DNA from: Microvirga aerophila
Lineage (GTDB): Bacteria > Pseudomonadota > Alphaproteobacteria > Rhizobiales > Beijerinckiaceae
Direction: 5' to 3'
DNA: 64,000 nucleotides
Assembly (NCBI RefSeq): GCF_003332305.1
Contig: NZ_QOIO01000026.1
Coordinates: 18,830-82,829, forward strand
The notes below the pieces were generated by a model. It was not told where the DNA came from and did no database searches. It worked only from the letters and a program-made list of their open reading frames with translations. The position numbers were made by a program, and so were the translations under genes. The stretch's first letter is position 1. Each line of letters opens with the position of its first letter. Positions 53,714-64,000 of this stretch are shown in pieces.

Positions 53714-54927
53714 AGATTATCCCCCAGGATCTCAGCGATCTGCGGGATGTCCTTGTCGCCGCGGCCGCTGATGTTGACCACCATCAGGTGGTCCTTCGGC
53801 TTCTGCGGCGCGAGGTCCGCCACCTTGGCGAGGGCGTGGCTCGGCTCGAGCGCCGGCAGGATGCCCTCGAGCCGGGAGCAGAGCTGGAACGCTGCAAGCG
53901 CCTCGTCGTCGGTGGCGGAGATGTAGTTGACCCGGCCCGTCTCGTGCAGCCAGGCATGCTCCGGGCCGATGCCCGGATAGTCGAGACCCGCCGAGATGGA
54001 ATGGGCGTCCTGGATCTGACCGTCCTGGTTCATCAGCAGATAGGTGCGGTTGCCGTGCAGCACGCCCGGGCGCCCGCCCGTGAGGGAGGCCGCATGGAGC
54101 TTGTCGAGCCCATGGCCCGCCGCCTCGACGCCGTAGATCTCGACGCTGCGGTCGTCGAGGAAGGGGTGGAACAGCCCGATGGCGTTGGAGCCGCCGCCGA
54201 TGCAAGCGACGAGCGAATCCGGCAGGCGGCCTTCGGCCTGCATCATCTGCTCGCGGGTTTCGTTGCCGATGACGCACTGGAAGTCGCGCACCATGGCCGG
54301 ATAGGGATGCGGGCCCGCCACCGTGCCGATGCAGTAGAAGGTGTCGGCGACATTCGTGACCCAGTCGCGCAGGGCCTCGTTCATGGCGTCCTTGAGGGTC
54401 TTCGTGCCGGACTGCACCGGCACCACCTTGGCGCCCAGCATGTTCATGCGGAACACGTTGGGCTTCTGCCGCTCCACGTCGACCGCGCCCATGTAGACAA
54501 TGCACTCAAGGCCGAACCGCGCGCAGAGCGTTGCGGTGGCGACCCCGTGCTGGCCCGCGCCCGTCTCGGCGATGATGCGCTTCTTGCCCATGCGGCGGGC
54601 GAGAAGGATCTGGCCCAGCACGTTGTTCACCTTGTGGGCGCCCGTATGGTTCAGCTCTTCGCGTTTGAAGTAGATTTTCGCGCCACCGAAATGGTCGGTC
54701 ATGCGCTCGGCGAAATAGAGCGGGCTCGGCCGGCCGATGTAATGGGTCATGTACCCATCCATCTCCGCCTTGAAGGACGGGTCGGCCCTGGCCTCGGCAT
54801 AGGCCTTTTCCAGTTCGAGAATGTTCGGCATCAGGGTCTCGGCCACGAAGCGGCCGCCGAAAATGCCGAAATGCCCACGCTCGTCCGGGCCGGTGCGGAA
54901 GGAATTGGGTTGGGCTTGAGCTGACAC
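53710..54927 (-). CDS. trpB: Tryptophan synthase beta chain, 405 aa
   Basis: The PLP-dependent beta subunit that joins indole and serine. The PLP lysine is Lys99 in [25 protein letters not shown] and [15 protein letters not shown] (phosphate loop) are intact. The start is a GTG at 54927 with AGGACAGGC upstream. It follows trpF by 86 bases, which contain an imperfect hairpin. The stop overlaps the start of the next gene. Confidence 0.96.
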   Translation of the reverse strand: MSAQAQPNSFRTGPDERGHFGIFGGRFVAETLMPNILELEKAYAEARADPSFKAEMDGYMTHYIGRPSPLYFAERMTDHFGGAKIYFKREELNHTGAHKVNNVLGQILLARRMGKKRIIAETGAGQHGVATATLCARFGLECIVYMGAVDVERQKPNVFRMNMLGAKVVPVQSGTKTLKDAMNEALRDWVTNVADTFYCIGTVAGPHPYPAMVRDFQCVIGNETREQMMQAEGRLPDSLVACIGGGSNAIGLFHPFLDDRSVEIYGVEAAGHGLDKLHAASLTGGRPGVLHGNRTYLLMNQDGQIQDAHSISAGLDYPGIGPEHAWLHETGRVNYISATDDEALAAFQLCSRLEGILPALEPSHALAKVADLAPQKPKDHLMVVNISGRGDKDIPQIAEILGDNL

Positions 54928-54953
54928 GCCTGTCCTGCCTTAAGGTGTTCGGT

Positions 54954-54998
54954 GCACTTTTACCGGAACGGTGAATAGCGCTTTTCCGGAGAAAGTGC
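54954..54998. repeat. Imperfect inverted repeat between trpF and trpB
   Basis: Arms at 54954-54967 and 54985-54998 (GCACTTT...CCGGA with TCCGG...AAAGTGC) match at 12 of 14 positions around a 17-base loop. No T-run follows and no short Trp-rich leader peptide is evident, so classical attenuation is not supported. It resembles the TTTTCCG-containing intergenic repeats of this order. Confidence 0.55.
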
Positions 54999-55013
54999 GT
55001 TGTTTTCTTTGTC

Positions 55014-55667
55014 TCAGGCGGCGAAAGCCGCCCGGGCGGCCTTCACGAAGGCCTCGATCTTGTCTGGGTCCTTGACGCCCGGCTTGACCTCGACCCCGGA
55101 CGACACGTCGACGGCCTTGGATCCGGTGAGCTTGATCGCCTCCGTCACATTGCCCGGGCCGAGTCCTCCTGACAGCATGAAGGGGAGCCGGGGGTCAAGC
55201 CCGACCAGAAGCCGCCAGTCGAAGGAGAGGCCATTGCCGCCCGGAAGAGCGTCGGGCATGCGGGGCGGCTTGGCATCGAGAAGCACATGATCGGCGACGC
55301 CCGCATAGGCGGCCAGCCCGGAAAGGTCCGCCGCCTCGGCGATGCCGATCGCCTTCATGACCGGACGGCCGAAACGGGCGCGAATCGCCGCCACGCGCTC
55401 GGGGCCCTCATGCCCATGGAGCTGAAGCAGGTCGGGATCGAGCGCCTCCACCGCCTCCTGAATGAACGAGTCATCCGCATCGACCAAGAGCACGACGCGC
55501 AGGGCGCGGCCCTTGGCCTGAGCCGAGAGATCGCGGCCCGTCTCCAGGCTCACATGGCGTGGGCTTTTGGGAAACCGCACGAAGCCGACCCAGTCCGCGC
55601 CCGCCGAAAGGGCGGCGTCGAGGGTATCAGGCGTCGAGAGCCCGCAGATCTTGACCAGCTTGTCCAT
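55014..55667 (-). CDS. trpF: Phosphoribosylanthranilate isomerase, 217 aa
   Basis: A TIM-barrel isomerase of tryptophan synthesis. The catalytic Cys8 lies in VKICGLSTPDTLDAAL, and the catalytic Asp in the LDAKPP region; PFMLSGGLGPGNV and GVDV-like VDVSSGVEVKPGVKD form the phosphate site. The length is normal. It starts nine bases after the ornithine cyclodeaminase-family gene and heads the trp part of the run. Confidence 0.94.
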   Translation of the reverse strand: MDKLVKICGLSTPDTLDAALSAGADWVGFVRFPKSPRHVSLETGRDLSAQAKGRALRVVLLVDADDSFIQEAVEALDPDLLQLHGHEGPERVAAIRARFGRPVMKAIGIAEAADLSGLAAYAGVADHVLLDAKPPRMPDALPGGNGLSFDWRLLVGLDPRLPFMLSGGLGPGNVTEAIKLTGSKAVDVSSGVEVKPGVKDPDKIEAFVKAARAAFAA

Positions 55668-55676
55668 GGCACGATG

Positions 55677-56624
55677 TTACGACGCTTTGGCCTGCTTGCG
55701 CCACACCAGCATCGCCGCAGCGAGATCTTCCAGCGCCGTGCCGACCGACTTGAACAGGGTGATCGCCTCCGGGGCCCGCTGCACGGAGCTGCGGCATAGA
55801 TCGGCCAGATCGCCCTTCACGTGACTTTCCGCGATGGCGCCGCCTTGGAGAGCAAGCGCCACGTCCCCGCCCTCGTGCTTGGCCGCTGGGGTGTCCACAT
55901 AGACCTGCGCCCGGCGAATGGCCTCATCGTCAACCTCACGCATGTGAAGATTGAAGGCCCCGACGAGATCGAGATGGGCTCCCGCCTTCAGCCATTCGCC
56001 CTTGACGATGGGGGAGCGCGAGAGCGTGGCGCAGGAGACGAGGTCAGCCTCGCGCACGGCGCTTTCGAGATCAGTCATCGCCGTCACCGGCAGGCCTTCC
56101 GCCTGCAACTGCTCCGCCAGGGCTTTGGCCTTGTCGGCGTTGTGATTCCACAGCACGACTTCGAGGATTGGCCGCTGGCTCATGTGGGCGCGAATCAGGA
56201 AAGGCGCGAGGGAGCCGGAACCCACCATCACCATGCGGGCTGCCTCGGGCCGCGCAAGAAACCGGGCCGCGAGCGCCGAGGCGGCGGCGGTGCGCCACAC
56301 GGTGAGGCGCGTACCGTCCAGCGCCGCGCGGGGCTCGCCGGTCGCCCCGTCCATGAGCAGGTAGGTGCCGAGAACGCTGGGAAGGTGTTTCGCGCCGTTG
56401 TCGGGGAACACCGACACGATCTTGACGCCCACATAGCCGTCTGGCGTGGCAGGTCCCGTCCAGGCCGGCATGAGCAGGAGCGTTCCGTGGGAGCCGGGGC
56501 GCTCGATCTCGTGGTGGTGACGCACCGGCGTGACGAAGTCGCCGCGAAACGCATCGGCCAAGGCATCGATCAGGGACGGAAACGTCAGCGCCCGGTCGAT
56601 CTCGGCGGCGGTGATGACGTGCAT
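55677..56624 (-). CDS. Ornithine cyclodeaminase / mu-crystallin family protein, 315 aa
   Basis: A Rossmann-fold protein of the OCD/mu-crystallin family. The dimerisation part with HHHEIERPGSHGTLLLMPAW precedes the NAD-binding motif MVMVGSGSLAPFLIRAH near residue 125, followed by WNHNADKAKALAE and CATLSRSPIVKGEWL. Family members are ornithine cyclodeaminases, alanine dehydrogenases or ketimine reductases; lack of close motif detail leaves the substrate open. The ATG at 56624 is chosen; upstream codons overlap lapA. It lies between lapA and trpF with gaps of 7 and 9 bases. Confidence 0.85.
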   Translation of the reverse strand: MHVITAAEIDRALTFPSLIDALADAFRGDFVTPVRHHHEIERPGSHGTLLLMPAWTGPATPDGYVGVKIVSVFPDNGAKHLPSVLGTYLLMDGATGEPRAALDGTRLTVWRTAAASALAARFLARPEAARMVMVGSGSLAPFLIRAHMSQRPILEVVLWNHNADKAKALAEQLQAEGLPVTAMTDLESAVREADLVSCATLSRSPIVKGEWLKAGAHLDLVGAFNLHMREVDDEAIRRAQVYVDTPAAKHEGGDVALALQGGAIAESHVKGDLADLCRSSVQRAPEAITLFKSVGTALEDLAAAMLVWRKQAKAS

Positions 56625-56631
56625 GAGAGCC

Positions 56632-56982
56632 TTAATAGGTCGAGGGCTGCGGTCGCGGCAGAGTGGCCGGCAGGTTGGTGCTTGGCACCTGGGCGCGCAG
56701 GCGCTCGGTCTCGTAGCGCAGCTGGCGCGCCTCGCGGCGGGACTGGCGGCGCGCCCTGCGGTTCTTGCCCTGGGCAAGCCAGGTCGCCGTACCGCCGATC
56801 ACGACGCCGAGCATGACCGCCGCGAAGATGACCGCGAAGAGGGGAAGCTGCGTGGCGATTTCCGGCGCTTCCTGCGAGAACGGGTCCAGCGACAGGGTCA
56901 CCGGAGCCCTGTTGGCGACGGCGAGCAGCACGACCAGAATCGCCACGGGCAATAGAATCAGCGCCTTGAGAAAACGAATCAC
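56632..56982 (-). CDS. lapA: LapA/DUF1049 family membrane protein, 116 aa
   Basis: Two hydrophobic segments (about residues 3-23 and 46-68) with the LapA-type sequence VLLAVANRAPVTLSLDPFS between them, then a basic cytoplasmic tail (KNRRARRQSRREARQLRY). LapA-family proteins help lipopolysaccharide assembly in E. coli together with LapB. The order ihfB-lapA-trpF is typical of this group. It follows ihfB by 112 bases. Confidence 0.82.
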   Translation of the reverse strand: MIRFLKALILLPVAILVVLLAVANRAPVTLSLDPFSQEAPEIATQLPLFAVIFAAVMLGVVIGGTATWLAQGKNRRARRQSRREARQLRYETERLRAQVPSTNLPATLPRPQPSTY

Positions 56983-57094
56983 GACTGGCTCTCCCTAGAG
57001 CATCCTGCGGCGAACCGGATTCGGCCCGCCGTCAAAACACGGCACAATAAAACGCGAAGGGATGTTTCCACGGCCGCGGAAGCACCTCGCGTGT

Positions 57095-57406
57095 TCAATG
57101 GGATGCGGCAGCCTTCAGTACCTTCGGGGAGGTGTTGAGGCGCTGACGCATCTCCTTGCCCGTCTTGAAGACGGGGACGACCTTCTCGGAGATGGAAACG
57201 GACTCACCCGTGCGCGGGTTGCGTCCGGTGCGAGCGTCGCGCTTCTTGACGGAGAACGCCCCGAAGCCGCGTAGCTCCACCCGGTCGCCTCGGGCAAGCG
57301 CATCCGCGATGGTGTCGAGAATCGCGTTCACGATGTTCTCGACGTCTCGCTGATACAGATGCGGGTTCTGCTCGGCGATCTTGAGCACCAGTTCGGATTT
57401 GATCAT
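57095..57406 (-). CDS. ihfB: Integration host factor subunit beta, 103 aa
   Basis: A small DNA-bending protein of the HU/IHF family. [17 protein letters not shown] starts the helical dimer core and the beta-ribbon signature is [21 protein letters not shown]. The position downstream of rpsA and sppA and its N-terminal pattern favour IHF-beta over HU. It follows sppA by 26 bases. It acts in nucleoid architecture and transcription control. Confidence 0.92.
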   Translation of the reverse strand: MIKSELVLKIAEQNPHLYQRDVENIVNAILDTIADALARGDRVELRGFGAFSVKKRDARTGRNPRTGESVSISEKVVPVFKTGKEMRQRLNTSPKVLKAAASH

Positions 57407-57432
57407 GTAAGGGCTATATGTTTGACGCTGCT

Positions 57433-58398
57433 TTATTTTTCCGAAGGGTGCCAGACCGCCAACAGACCGTCAAGCTGCGCAGCGCCAACGCTGACGGAAG
57501 CACGGCGAAGCGCGGCGGCGGCCTCGTCGAATCCCATCAGATCGGCCCCGGTCGCGGCCCAGGCGAAGACCGAGAAATCCCGGTCGCCGCGCGGCTTCCA
57601 ATCGCGAACCGGCAGGTCCTTGGCGACGCCCTTCTCCTGTTCGAGCCACGCGATGGCGTCGCGCTCTCCGCCGATCTTGTCGATGAGCTTCAGGGGCACG
57701 CCCTGACGTCCGCTGAAAACTTGGCCGGTGGAGGCGGTTGCCAGCTCCTGATCGTTCAGGCGTCGGCGCTCGCGCACGAGGGTCTTGAACCAGTCATAGG
57801 TGTCGGCCACCACCTGCTGCAGGGCGGCCCTCGCCTCCGGGCTCGTGGGCTTGAAGGGGCTGGGCTCAGCCTTGAGCGGAGCGGACTTCACCTCCTCCAC
57901 CTTGACGCCAAGCTGGCCGAGAAGGCCCGAGAGGTCGGGATACTGGAACAGCACGCCGATGGAGCCGACAAGGGCCGTCTCGCGGGCCACGATGTGGTCC
58001 GCCGCGATGGCCGTGATGTACCCGCCGGAGGCGGCCGTGCCTTCCACGAAGGTGACGACGGGCTTCTTCTCCGAAAGCCGGCGGATGTTGCGGTAGAGCT
58101 CCTCGGACCCGGTGGTGGTGCCGCCGGGGCTGTTGACCGAGATGACCACACCCGAGACCGAGTTCGCCTCGCCCACCCGCTGCATGAGATCGGCCATGCG
58201 CTGGTTGCTGGCGATGAACCCGTCGACGGAGATGCGCGCCACGTGGGATTGCCCGGCCCCGACGCCCATCCGGTCGGCGGCCGCATACCCTAAGGCAACC
58301 ACGGCCGCGATGAGGGCCAGGACCCCGGCTGTGCGCCAGAACGTGAGCTTGCGTCGCAACCGGCGGCGATCGGCGATGGCTTCGGCATCAATGGACAT
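57433..58398 (-). CDS. sppA: Signal peptide peptidase SppA, 321 aa
   Basis: A membrane-anchored serine protease that degrades released signal peptides. One transmembrane helix at about residues 22-42; the nucleophile is Ser124 in [12 protein letters not shown] and the general base is Lys176 in [27 protein letters not shown] and [11 protein letters not shown] are conserved. The short length corresponds to the single-domain SppA found in Gram-positives and alphaproteobacteria. It is followed closely by ihfB on the same strand. Confidence 0.92.
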   Translation of the reverse strand: MSIDAEAIADRRRLRRKLTFWRTAGVLALIAAVVALGYAAADRMGVGAGQSHVARISVDGFIASNQRMADLMQRVGEANSVSGVVISVNSPGGTTTGSEELYRNIRRLSEKKPVVTFVEGTAASGGYITAIAADHIVARETALVGSIGVLFQYPDLSGLLGQLGVKVEEVKSAPLKAEPSPFKPTSPEARAALQQVVADTYDWFKTLVRERRRLNDQELATASTGQVFSGRQGVPLKLIDKIGGERDAIAWLEQEKGVAKDLPVRDWKPRGDRDFSVFAWAATGADLMGFDEAAAALRRASVSVGAAQLDGLLAVWHPSEK

Positions 58399-58515
58399 GA
58401 ATCGTCGTCTCTTGCTTGGGGCCTGTTCGAGGGTGTCACCCTATGGCGAAGGCAGATAGGGCAGCAAGGCGTTTGGCCAATAAAAAGTGCCGCTCTTGCG
58501 GCCTGCTGTCGCCCG

Positions 58516-58920
58516 TTATGAAACCCGTCGGGGCCAGAAAGCCCACAGAAGAAGGATTGCGGCCGCGATCCAGAGGATCACGATTGCCAGGGCGCCAACC
58601 TGGCTGACGGGGCGCTGTGCCCGCTGGCGTGCCGTTGCGCGCAGCTCGTCCATAAGCCCGGACGGAATCAACCGGACGGCCAGCAGGATCCCGAGAGGCA
58701 CGAGAATCACATCGTCCAGGTAGCCCAGCACGGGGATGAAATCAGGGATCAGATCGATGGGGCTCAGCGCATAGGCCGCCACCGTGGCCGCCGCGAGCTT
58801 GGCATACCAGGGCACGTGCGGATGCCGAACCGCAAGATAGAGCGCGACTACGTCGGTCTTGATGGCCTTCGCCCAGCTTCGCAGGCGGGCGAACACTCCT
58901 GTTCTTTTCGGTCGATCCAT
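58516..58920 (-). CDS. DUF1232 (YkvA-type) membrane protein, 134 aa
   Basis: The DUF1232 core AYALSPIDLIPDFIPVLGYL followed by DDVILVPLGI is seen at about residues 50-80, and a second hydrophobic segment (IVILWIAAAILLLWAFW) ends the protein. Function is unknown for the family. The ATG at 58920 is preferred to upstream in-frame codons that enter the rpsA terminator. It is the first gene after the terminator and so needs its own promoter. Confidence 0.82.
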   Translation of the reverse strand: MDRPKRTGVFARLRSWAKAIKTDVVALYLAVRHPHVPWYAKLAAATVAAYALSPIDLIPDFIPVLGYLDDVILVPLGILLAVRLIPSGLMDELRATARQRAQRPVSQVGALAIVILWIAAAILLLWAFWPRRVS

Positions 58921-58970
58921 GTCCGCGCCTCCGGCCTGACGAGGAGCCAGCGTATCAGGCTGCTTGAGAC

Positions 58971-59002
58971 AAAGAAAAACCCGCGCGATCACTCGCGCGG
59001 GT
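58971..59002 (-). terminator. Rho-independent terminator after rpsA
   Basis: On the minus strand ACCCGCGCGA pairs with TCGCGCGGGT around a 4-base loop, followed by TTTTCTTTG. It is 58 bases beyond the rpsA stop. Confidence 0.9.
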
Positions 59003-59059
59003 CGTTTGATGTTCGAAGCGCTCCTCGGACGGATCCGGAGAGCATCGGGCTAGGCCCGA

Positions 59060-60760
59060 TTACTTCTTGTCCTTGGCCTTGAGGGCCGCGCCGAGGATGT
59101 CGCCGAGCGACGCGCCGGAATCGGCCGAGCCGTACTGCGCCATGGCTTCCTTCTCCTCAGCGACCTCGAGGGCCTTGACGGAGACGGTGACGCGGCGAGC
59201 CTTGCGGTCGAACTGCGTGACGCGGGCGTCGAGCTTCTCGCCGGTGGCGAAGCGCTCGGGGCGCTGATCGCCGCGATCGCGGGCCAGCTCGTTGCGCTTG
59301 ATGAAGGTGGTGAGGTCGGTATCGACGATCTTCACCTCCAGGCCGCCATCCTTCACCTCGAGAATCTCGCAGGTGACGATCTGGCCCTTCTTGATCTCGC
59401 CGGCTTCCGCGAAGGGGTCGCCGCCGAGCTGCTTGATGCCCAGCGAGATGCGCTCCTTCTCGACGTCCACGTCGAGAACCTGGGCGCGCACCATGTCGCC
59501 CTTCTTGAAGTCGTCGATGACCTGCTCGCCCGGACGGTTCCAGTCGAGGTCCGAGAGGTGGACCATCCCGTCGACGTCGTTCTCGAGACCGATGAACAGA
59601 CCGAACTCGGTCTTGTTCTTGACCTCGCCTTCGACTTCGGAGCCGACAGGGTGCTTCTCGGCGAAGGCCTCCCACGGGTTCTGCAGCGTCTGCTTCAGGC
59701 CCAGCGAGATGCGGCGCTTCACCTGATCGACCTCGAGGATCACGACCTCAACCTCCTGCGAGGTGGAGATGATCTTGCCCGGATGGACGTTCTTCTTCGT
59801 CCAGGACATCTCGGAGACGTGGATCAAGCCTTCGATGCCCGGCTCGAGCTCAACGAACGCACCGTAATCGGTGATGTTCGTCACGCGGCCCTTGAGCTTG
59901 GCGCCAACCGGGTAACGGGCGGCGATGCCCTCCCACGGATCGGCCAGCAGCTGCTTGATGCCGAGCGAGATGCGGTGCGTCTCGTGGTTGATCTTGATGA
60001 TCTTGACCTTGACCGTCTGGCCGATGGTTACGACCTCGGACGGATGGTTCACGCGGCGCCATGCCATGTCGGTCACGTGCAGCAGGCCGTCGATGCCGCC
60101 GAGATCAACGAACGCACCGTACTCGGTGATGTTCTTGACCACGCCGTCGATGACCTGACCCTCTTCAAGGTTCGCCACGAGCTCGGAACGCTGCTCGGCG
60201 CGGCTCTCTTCGAGGACCGTGCGGCGCGACACGACGATGTTGCCGCGGCGGCGATCCATCTTGAGGATCTGGAACGGCTGAGCCACGCCCATGAGCGGGG
60301 TGACGTCGCGCACGGGGCGGATGTCGACCTGGCTGCGGGGCAGGAACGCCACGGCGCCGTCGAGGTCGACCGTGTAGCCGCCCTTGACCTGGTTGAAGAT
60401 GACGCCGTTGACGCGCTCTTGGGCCTCGAAGGCCTTCTCGAGCTTGACCCAGCTCTCTTCGCGGCGAGCCTTGTCGCGGGAGATGACGGCCTCGCCCAGC
60501 GCATTCTCGATGCGCTCGACATAGACCTCAACCTCGTCGCCGACATTGATCGTCTGGTCGCGGTTGGGGCCTGCAAATTCCTTGAGGGCCACGCGGCCTT
60601 CGGTCTTGGCGCCGATATCGATGACCGCGACGTCCTTTTCGATCGCGACCACTTTACCCTTGACGACCGAGCCTTCGCTGATCTCGTTCGTGCGGAAGGA
60701 TTCTTCGAGCAGGGCCGCGAAATCTTCACGGCTCGGCGCTTGTTGGTATGCTGCGGACAT
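59060..60760 (-). CDS. rpsA: 30S ribosomal protein S1, 566 aa
   Basis: A multi-domain RNA-binding ribosomal protein with six S1 repeats. Repeated hallmarks are [41 protein letters not shown] and [21 protein letters not shown], each followed by an HV/HLSDM-type segment. The ATG at 60760 is preceded by AGGAG at ideal spacing. The length is normal for alphaproteobacteria. No cmk gene is directly upstream within the window, unlike the usual cmk-rpsA order. Confidence 0.96.
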   Translation of the reverse strand: MSAAYQQAPSREDFAALLEESFRTNEISEGSVVKGKVVAIEKDVAVIDIGAKTEGRVALKEFAGPNRDQTINVGDEVEVYVERIENALGEAVISRDKARREESWVKLEKAFEAQERVNGVIFNQVKGGYTVDLDGAVAFLPRSQVDIRPVRDVTPLMGVAQPFQILKMDRRRGNIVVSRRTVLEESRAEQRSELVANLEEGQVIDGVVKNITEYGAFVDLGGIDGLLHVTDMAWRRVNHPSEVVTIGQTVKVKIIKINHETHRISLGIKQLLADPWEGIAARYPVGAKLKGRVTNITDYGAFVELEPGIEGLIHVSEMSWTKKNVHPGKIISTSQEVEVVILEVDQVKRRISLGLKQTLQNPWEAFAEKHPVGSEVEGEVKNKTEFGLFIGLENDVDGMVHLSDLDWNRPGEQVIDDFKKGDMVRAQVLDVDVEKERISLGIKQLGGDPFAEAGEIKKGQIVTCEILEVKDGGLEVKIVDTDLTTFIKRNELARDRGDQRPERFATGEKLDARVTQFDRKARRVTVSVKALEVAEEKEAMAQYGSADSGASLGDILGAALKAKDKK

Positions 60761-61133
60761 ATGTTCTCCTGAATGGCCCTTGTTTGAAGGGGCAACGCCG
60801 GCGGCTCGTGTGAACGGGCCGTTTCCAGCCGCCGCTGCCAGGATCGCCCCTCGAGGGCCAGGACCAAGGCATGCCGCTCTATCGAGCGGGCCGGCGTATC
60901 ATCGACGGATGGAAACGCTTATACCGAAAGGACTTTTTGGAAGCACCGCGAGGGCGCGGAACACGCACCCTCACATAACGACAACCGCCACTGTCCTGTC
61001 GGATGGCGCTGTTTTATCCCATTTCGACTGGCATCACAAGGGTTTCCGAACCCTCCGGCGACCTCTGGCCTCCGGGCTTCTGCCAAGCTTCGTTGCGCCG
61101 GGTCTTCCGGCGCGGGAACGAGGCAAGGACGGC
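60761..61133. other. 373-base gap upstream of rpsA without a supported gene
   Basis: The gap should contain the rpsA promoter and leader. Apart from the AGGAG ribosome site next to rpsA, I see no convincing -35/-10 pair, repeat, riboswitch or reading frame with family character. Several GC-rich inverted segments occur (for example GCGCGG / CCGCGAGGGCGC near 60948-60962), as expected at this composition. Confidence 0.5.
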
Positions 61134-61760
61134 CTAGACGGGCACGTCGGAGTGCCGCGCTCGCGCGGTCGCCCAGTCCAGGGCGCGCTCGAGACGGTCG
61201 TTGCCCCAGAACAGCTCCCGGTCCTCCGCCACAAAGCACGGGGCGCCGAAGATGCCGCGCAGTTGCGCCTCCTCGCCGATCCGGCGCAGGCGAGCCTTGT
61301 TGGCCTCGGCCTGCGCCTGCTCCATCACGGCCCCGGCGTCGAGCCCCAGATCGGTCAGGACGATGCTTAAGGCGGCCGGATCGCTGATGTTGCGGCTCTT
61401 CCCGAACTCCGCCGCAAAGACCGCCTTGGTGAAGGCCGGGGTCCAACCCTGATCGAGCCCCACCAGCGCCACCCGGGCGGCGAGAAGGGAGTTCTGCGGA
61501 AAGGGATCGGGCCGGCAGAAGGGCACCCCAAGGCGCGCCGCCTCTCGCTCCATATCGCGCCACATGTAGCGGCCCTTGTCGGGGAAGAGATTGAAGGGCG
61601 ACGTGGTCCAGCCCTGCGCGGCGAAGATCGGTCCCAGGAGGAAGGGCCGCCAGTGCACCTTCACGCCTGCCTCCTCGGCGGCGGCCTCGATGCGCATGGC
61701 CGCCAGATACGAGTAGGTGGAGGCAAAGTCGTACCAGAACTCAAGAACCGGCCCGGGCAT
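61134..61760 (-). CDS. 2-hydroxychromene-2-carboxylate isomerase-family protein, 208 aa
   Basis: A DsbA-fold, glutathione S-transferase kappa-type enzyme. The N-terminus EFWYDFASTYSYLAAMRIE matches the HCCA isomerase active-site region with the catalytic Ser in place of a thiol, and GIFGAPCFVAEDRELFWGND is the conserved C-terminal motif. Characterised members act in naphthalene degradation, but most relatives are orphan; no aromatic degradation genes are nearby. The ATG at 61760 gives the family-typical start. Confidence 0.88.
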   Translation of the reverse strand: MPGPVLEFWYDFASTYSYLAAMRIEAAAEEAGVKVHWRPFLLGPIFAAQGWTTSPFNLFPDKGRYMWRDMEREAARLGVPFCRPDPFPQNSLLAARVALVGLDQGWTPAFTKAVFAAEFGKSRNISDPAALSIVLTDLGLDAGAVMEQAQAEANKARLRRIGEEAQLRGIFGAPCFVAEDRELFWGNDRLERALDWATARARHSDVPV

Positions 61761-61935
61761 GGCAATCTCTTTCTTAGGCGACACCAGAGTTCAGGCCCGT
61801 ATCCTATTCCACAACCGGACAACAGCCGCCCTTATTCCGGCCAGGAATGCCCCAGACGCATATCGATCCCCGGTTGCGCCGCCTACGCTTACCCTTTAAG
61901 TCGCAGGGCATCCTTCGTCCTTTGGAATCCTTGCT

Positions 61936-63168
<1,233 letters not shown>

Positions 63169-63201
63169 AGCAGCCCCTCACGGCCGGCCCTTTAAGCGAG
63201 A

Positions 63202-63226
63202 ACCTCCGACGCCTGGCGTCGGGGGT
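63202..63226. terminator. Hairpin between argG and the RTX gene, probable terminator
   Basis: ACCTCCGACGCC (63202-63213) pairs with GGCGTCGGGGGT with one mismatch around a short loop, followed by CTTT on the plus strand. The T-run is weak. It lies in the 66-base convergent gap and may serve both genes. Confidence 0.5.
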
Positions 63227-63234
63227 CTTTGTCA

Positions 63235-64000
63235 TCAGAGGACGAAGTCTGCGTTTGCGAAGGTGTGGGCGCCAAGCGCCTTGATGGCGAAATCGGCAGA
63301 GCCGTCGCCGTTCACGTCTCCAGCGATGTACGTATCACCGCCCGACTTGTAGGCCTTCAGCTCGCCCGCGACCTTGTGGAAGCCCTGCGTGCCGATGAAC
63401 GTGAAGGCCTGGTTGCCGGCGGCACCGGTATTCGCGTCGATGCCTTTCAGGTTGATCCTGTCGGCGCCGTGGACGAAGTCGCCGATGGCATCGCCATTGG
63501 CTTCAGACGCCGTATCGAAGATGAACGCATCCTTGCCTGCGCCGCCCCAGAGAATGTCGGCGCCGGCGTTGCCATTGAGGTTATCGTGGCCGCCCTTGCC
63601 TTTGAGGGTATTGGCTCCGGAATTGCCCGACAGTTTGTTGCTCAGGCTGTTGCCGGTGCCGTTCAGGTTGTCCGCACCTCTCAAGGTAAGACGCTCCACC
63701 CCTTGGCCTGCCAGGGAATACGAGATCGTGCTGAGGACCTTGTCGGCGCCCTGGTTGGCCTGCTCGTAGGCCTTGTCGCCTGCCTGATCGACGTAATAGG
63801 TGTCGTTGCCCTTGCCGCCATACATGGCATCGACGCCGGACGTGCCGTGCAGCACGTTGTTGCTGCTGTCGCCGGTGATGGTCTCTCCGGTCGTGACGGA
63901 GGGCGTCGACTCAGTGGCGGGGGAGGTTGTCGGAGGGGTCGTGACCGTGGGGACGCCGGCATCGTCGGCCTCGGCGCGCTCGGCAGCGTTGGGGGTGCCG
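63235..64000 (-). CDS. RTX (hemolysin-type calcium-binding) repeat protein, C-terminal part, runs off the window
   Basis: The minus-strand frame is open to the window edge, so the N-terminus is missing; 254 residues are visible. A Thr/Pro-rich linker (PTVTTPPTTSPATE) precedes Gly/Asp nonapeptide-like repeats including GGKGNDTYYVD, LSGNSGANTLKGKGGHDNLN and GADILWGGAGKDAF. The C-terminal part (GDFVHGADRINL; GDVNGDGSADFAIKALG) is the usual tail of RTX proteins secreted by type I systems, with a final hydrophobic DFVL. No secretion genes are in view. The repeats fold on calcium binding outside the cell. Confidence 0.85.
   Translation of the reverse strand, partial: GTPNAAERAEADDAGVPTVTTPPTTSPATESTPSVTTGETITGDSSNNVLHGTSGVDAMYGGKGNDTYYVDQAGDKAYEQANQGADKVLSTISYSLAGQGVERLTLRGADNLNGTGNSLSNKLSGNSGANTLKGKGGHDNLNGNAGADILWGGAGKDAFIFDTASEANGDAIGDFVHGADRINLKGIDANTGAAGNQAFTFIGTQGFHKVAGELKAYKSGGDTYIAGDVNGDGSADFAIKALGAHTFANADFVL

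Overview
The window is GC-rich, densely coding chromosomal DNA of an alphaproteobacterium. Gene order and content point to the Hyphomicrobiales (Rhizobiales), and I infer a Methylobacteriaceae or Microvirga-like organism. Supporting signs are the block pckA / chvI-chvG-hprK-EIIA-HPr / ahcY / divL / tsaE-amgK / addB-addA / trxA, the block trpF-trpB-trpA-accD-folC, a DivL-type pseudokinase with a CtrA-type box upstream, and several families of intergenic inverted repeats typical of this order. No tRNA, rRNA, CRISPR array, insertion sequence or prophage was found.

Layout. 1-5.2 kb: sulfur-related genes (TauE/SafE exporter, cysteine synthase, divergent YeeE/YedE transporter). 4.6-7.7 kb: redox stress (DsbA-family oxidoreductase overlapping oxyR, divergent katA). 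7.8-10.6 kb: an MBL hydrolase and the glutathione-dependent formaldehyde pathway (class III alcohol dehydrogenase plus S-formylglutathione hydrolase). 10.7-15.2 kb: two uncharacterised proteins (one with a DUF533/TerB-like domain), a NudK-type Nudix hydrolase, a free-standing SIR2-like NADase-type protein and an AmpG-like permease. 15.4-20.9 kb: a D-xylose locus with oxidative xylose dehydrogenase, ABC transporter (ATPase, permease, binding protein) and a divergent ROK repressor. 20.9-31.5 kb: polA, a GST, a class II amidotransferase, a Na+/H+ antiporter-like protein, an L-2-hydroxyglutarate oxidase-like flavoprotein, pckA and a HugZ-like protein.

31.7-49.4 kb (all plus strand): the ChvI/ChvG two-component system, short HPr kinase, mannose-type EIIA and HPr (a regulatory PTS with no sugar permease here), ahcY behind a 40-bp near-perfect palindrome, divL behind a TTAA-N7-TTAA box, then a tight run TsaE/AmgK fusion, MurU-like nucleotidyltransferase, addB, addA, trxA. 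With the AmpG-like permease this gives several steps of peptidoglycan recycling.

49.7-60.8 kb (all minus strand): rpsA, a DUF1232 protein, sppA, ihfB, lapA, an ornithine cyclodeaminase-family gene, trpF, trpB, two uncharacterised genes inserted between trpB and trpA, trpA, accD and folC. The right end has a 2-hydroxychromene-2-carboxylate isomerase-like gene, argG and the C-terminal part of an RTX-repeat protein that runs off the window. Most genes are conserved housekeeping functions. The least explained items are the SIR2-like gene, the two genes inside the trp operon, and the regulatory palindromes. No complete new system could be demonstrated from sequence alone.
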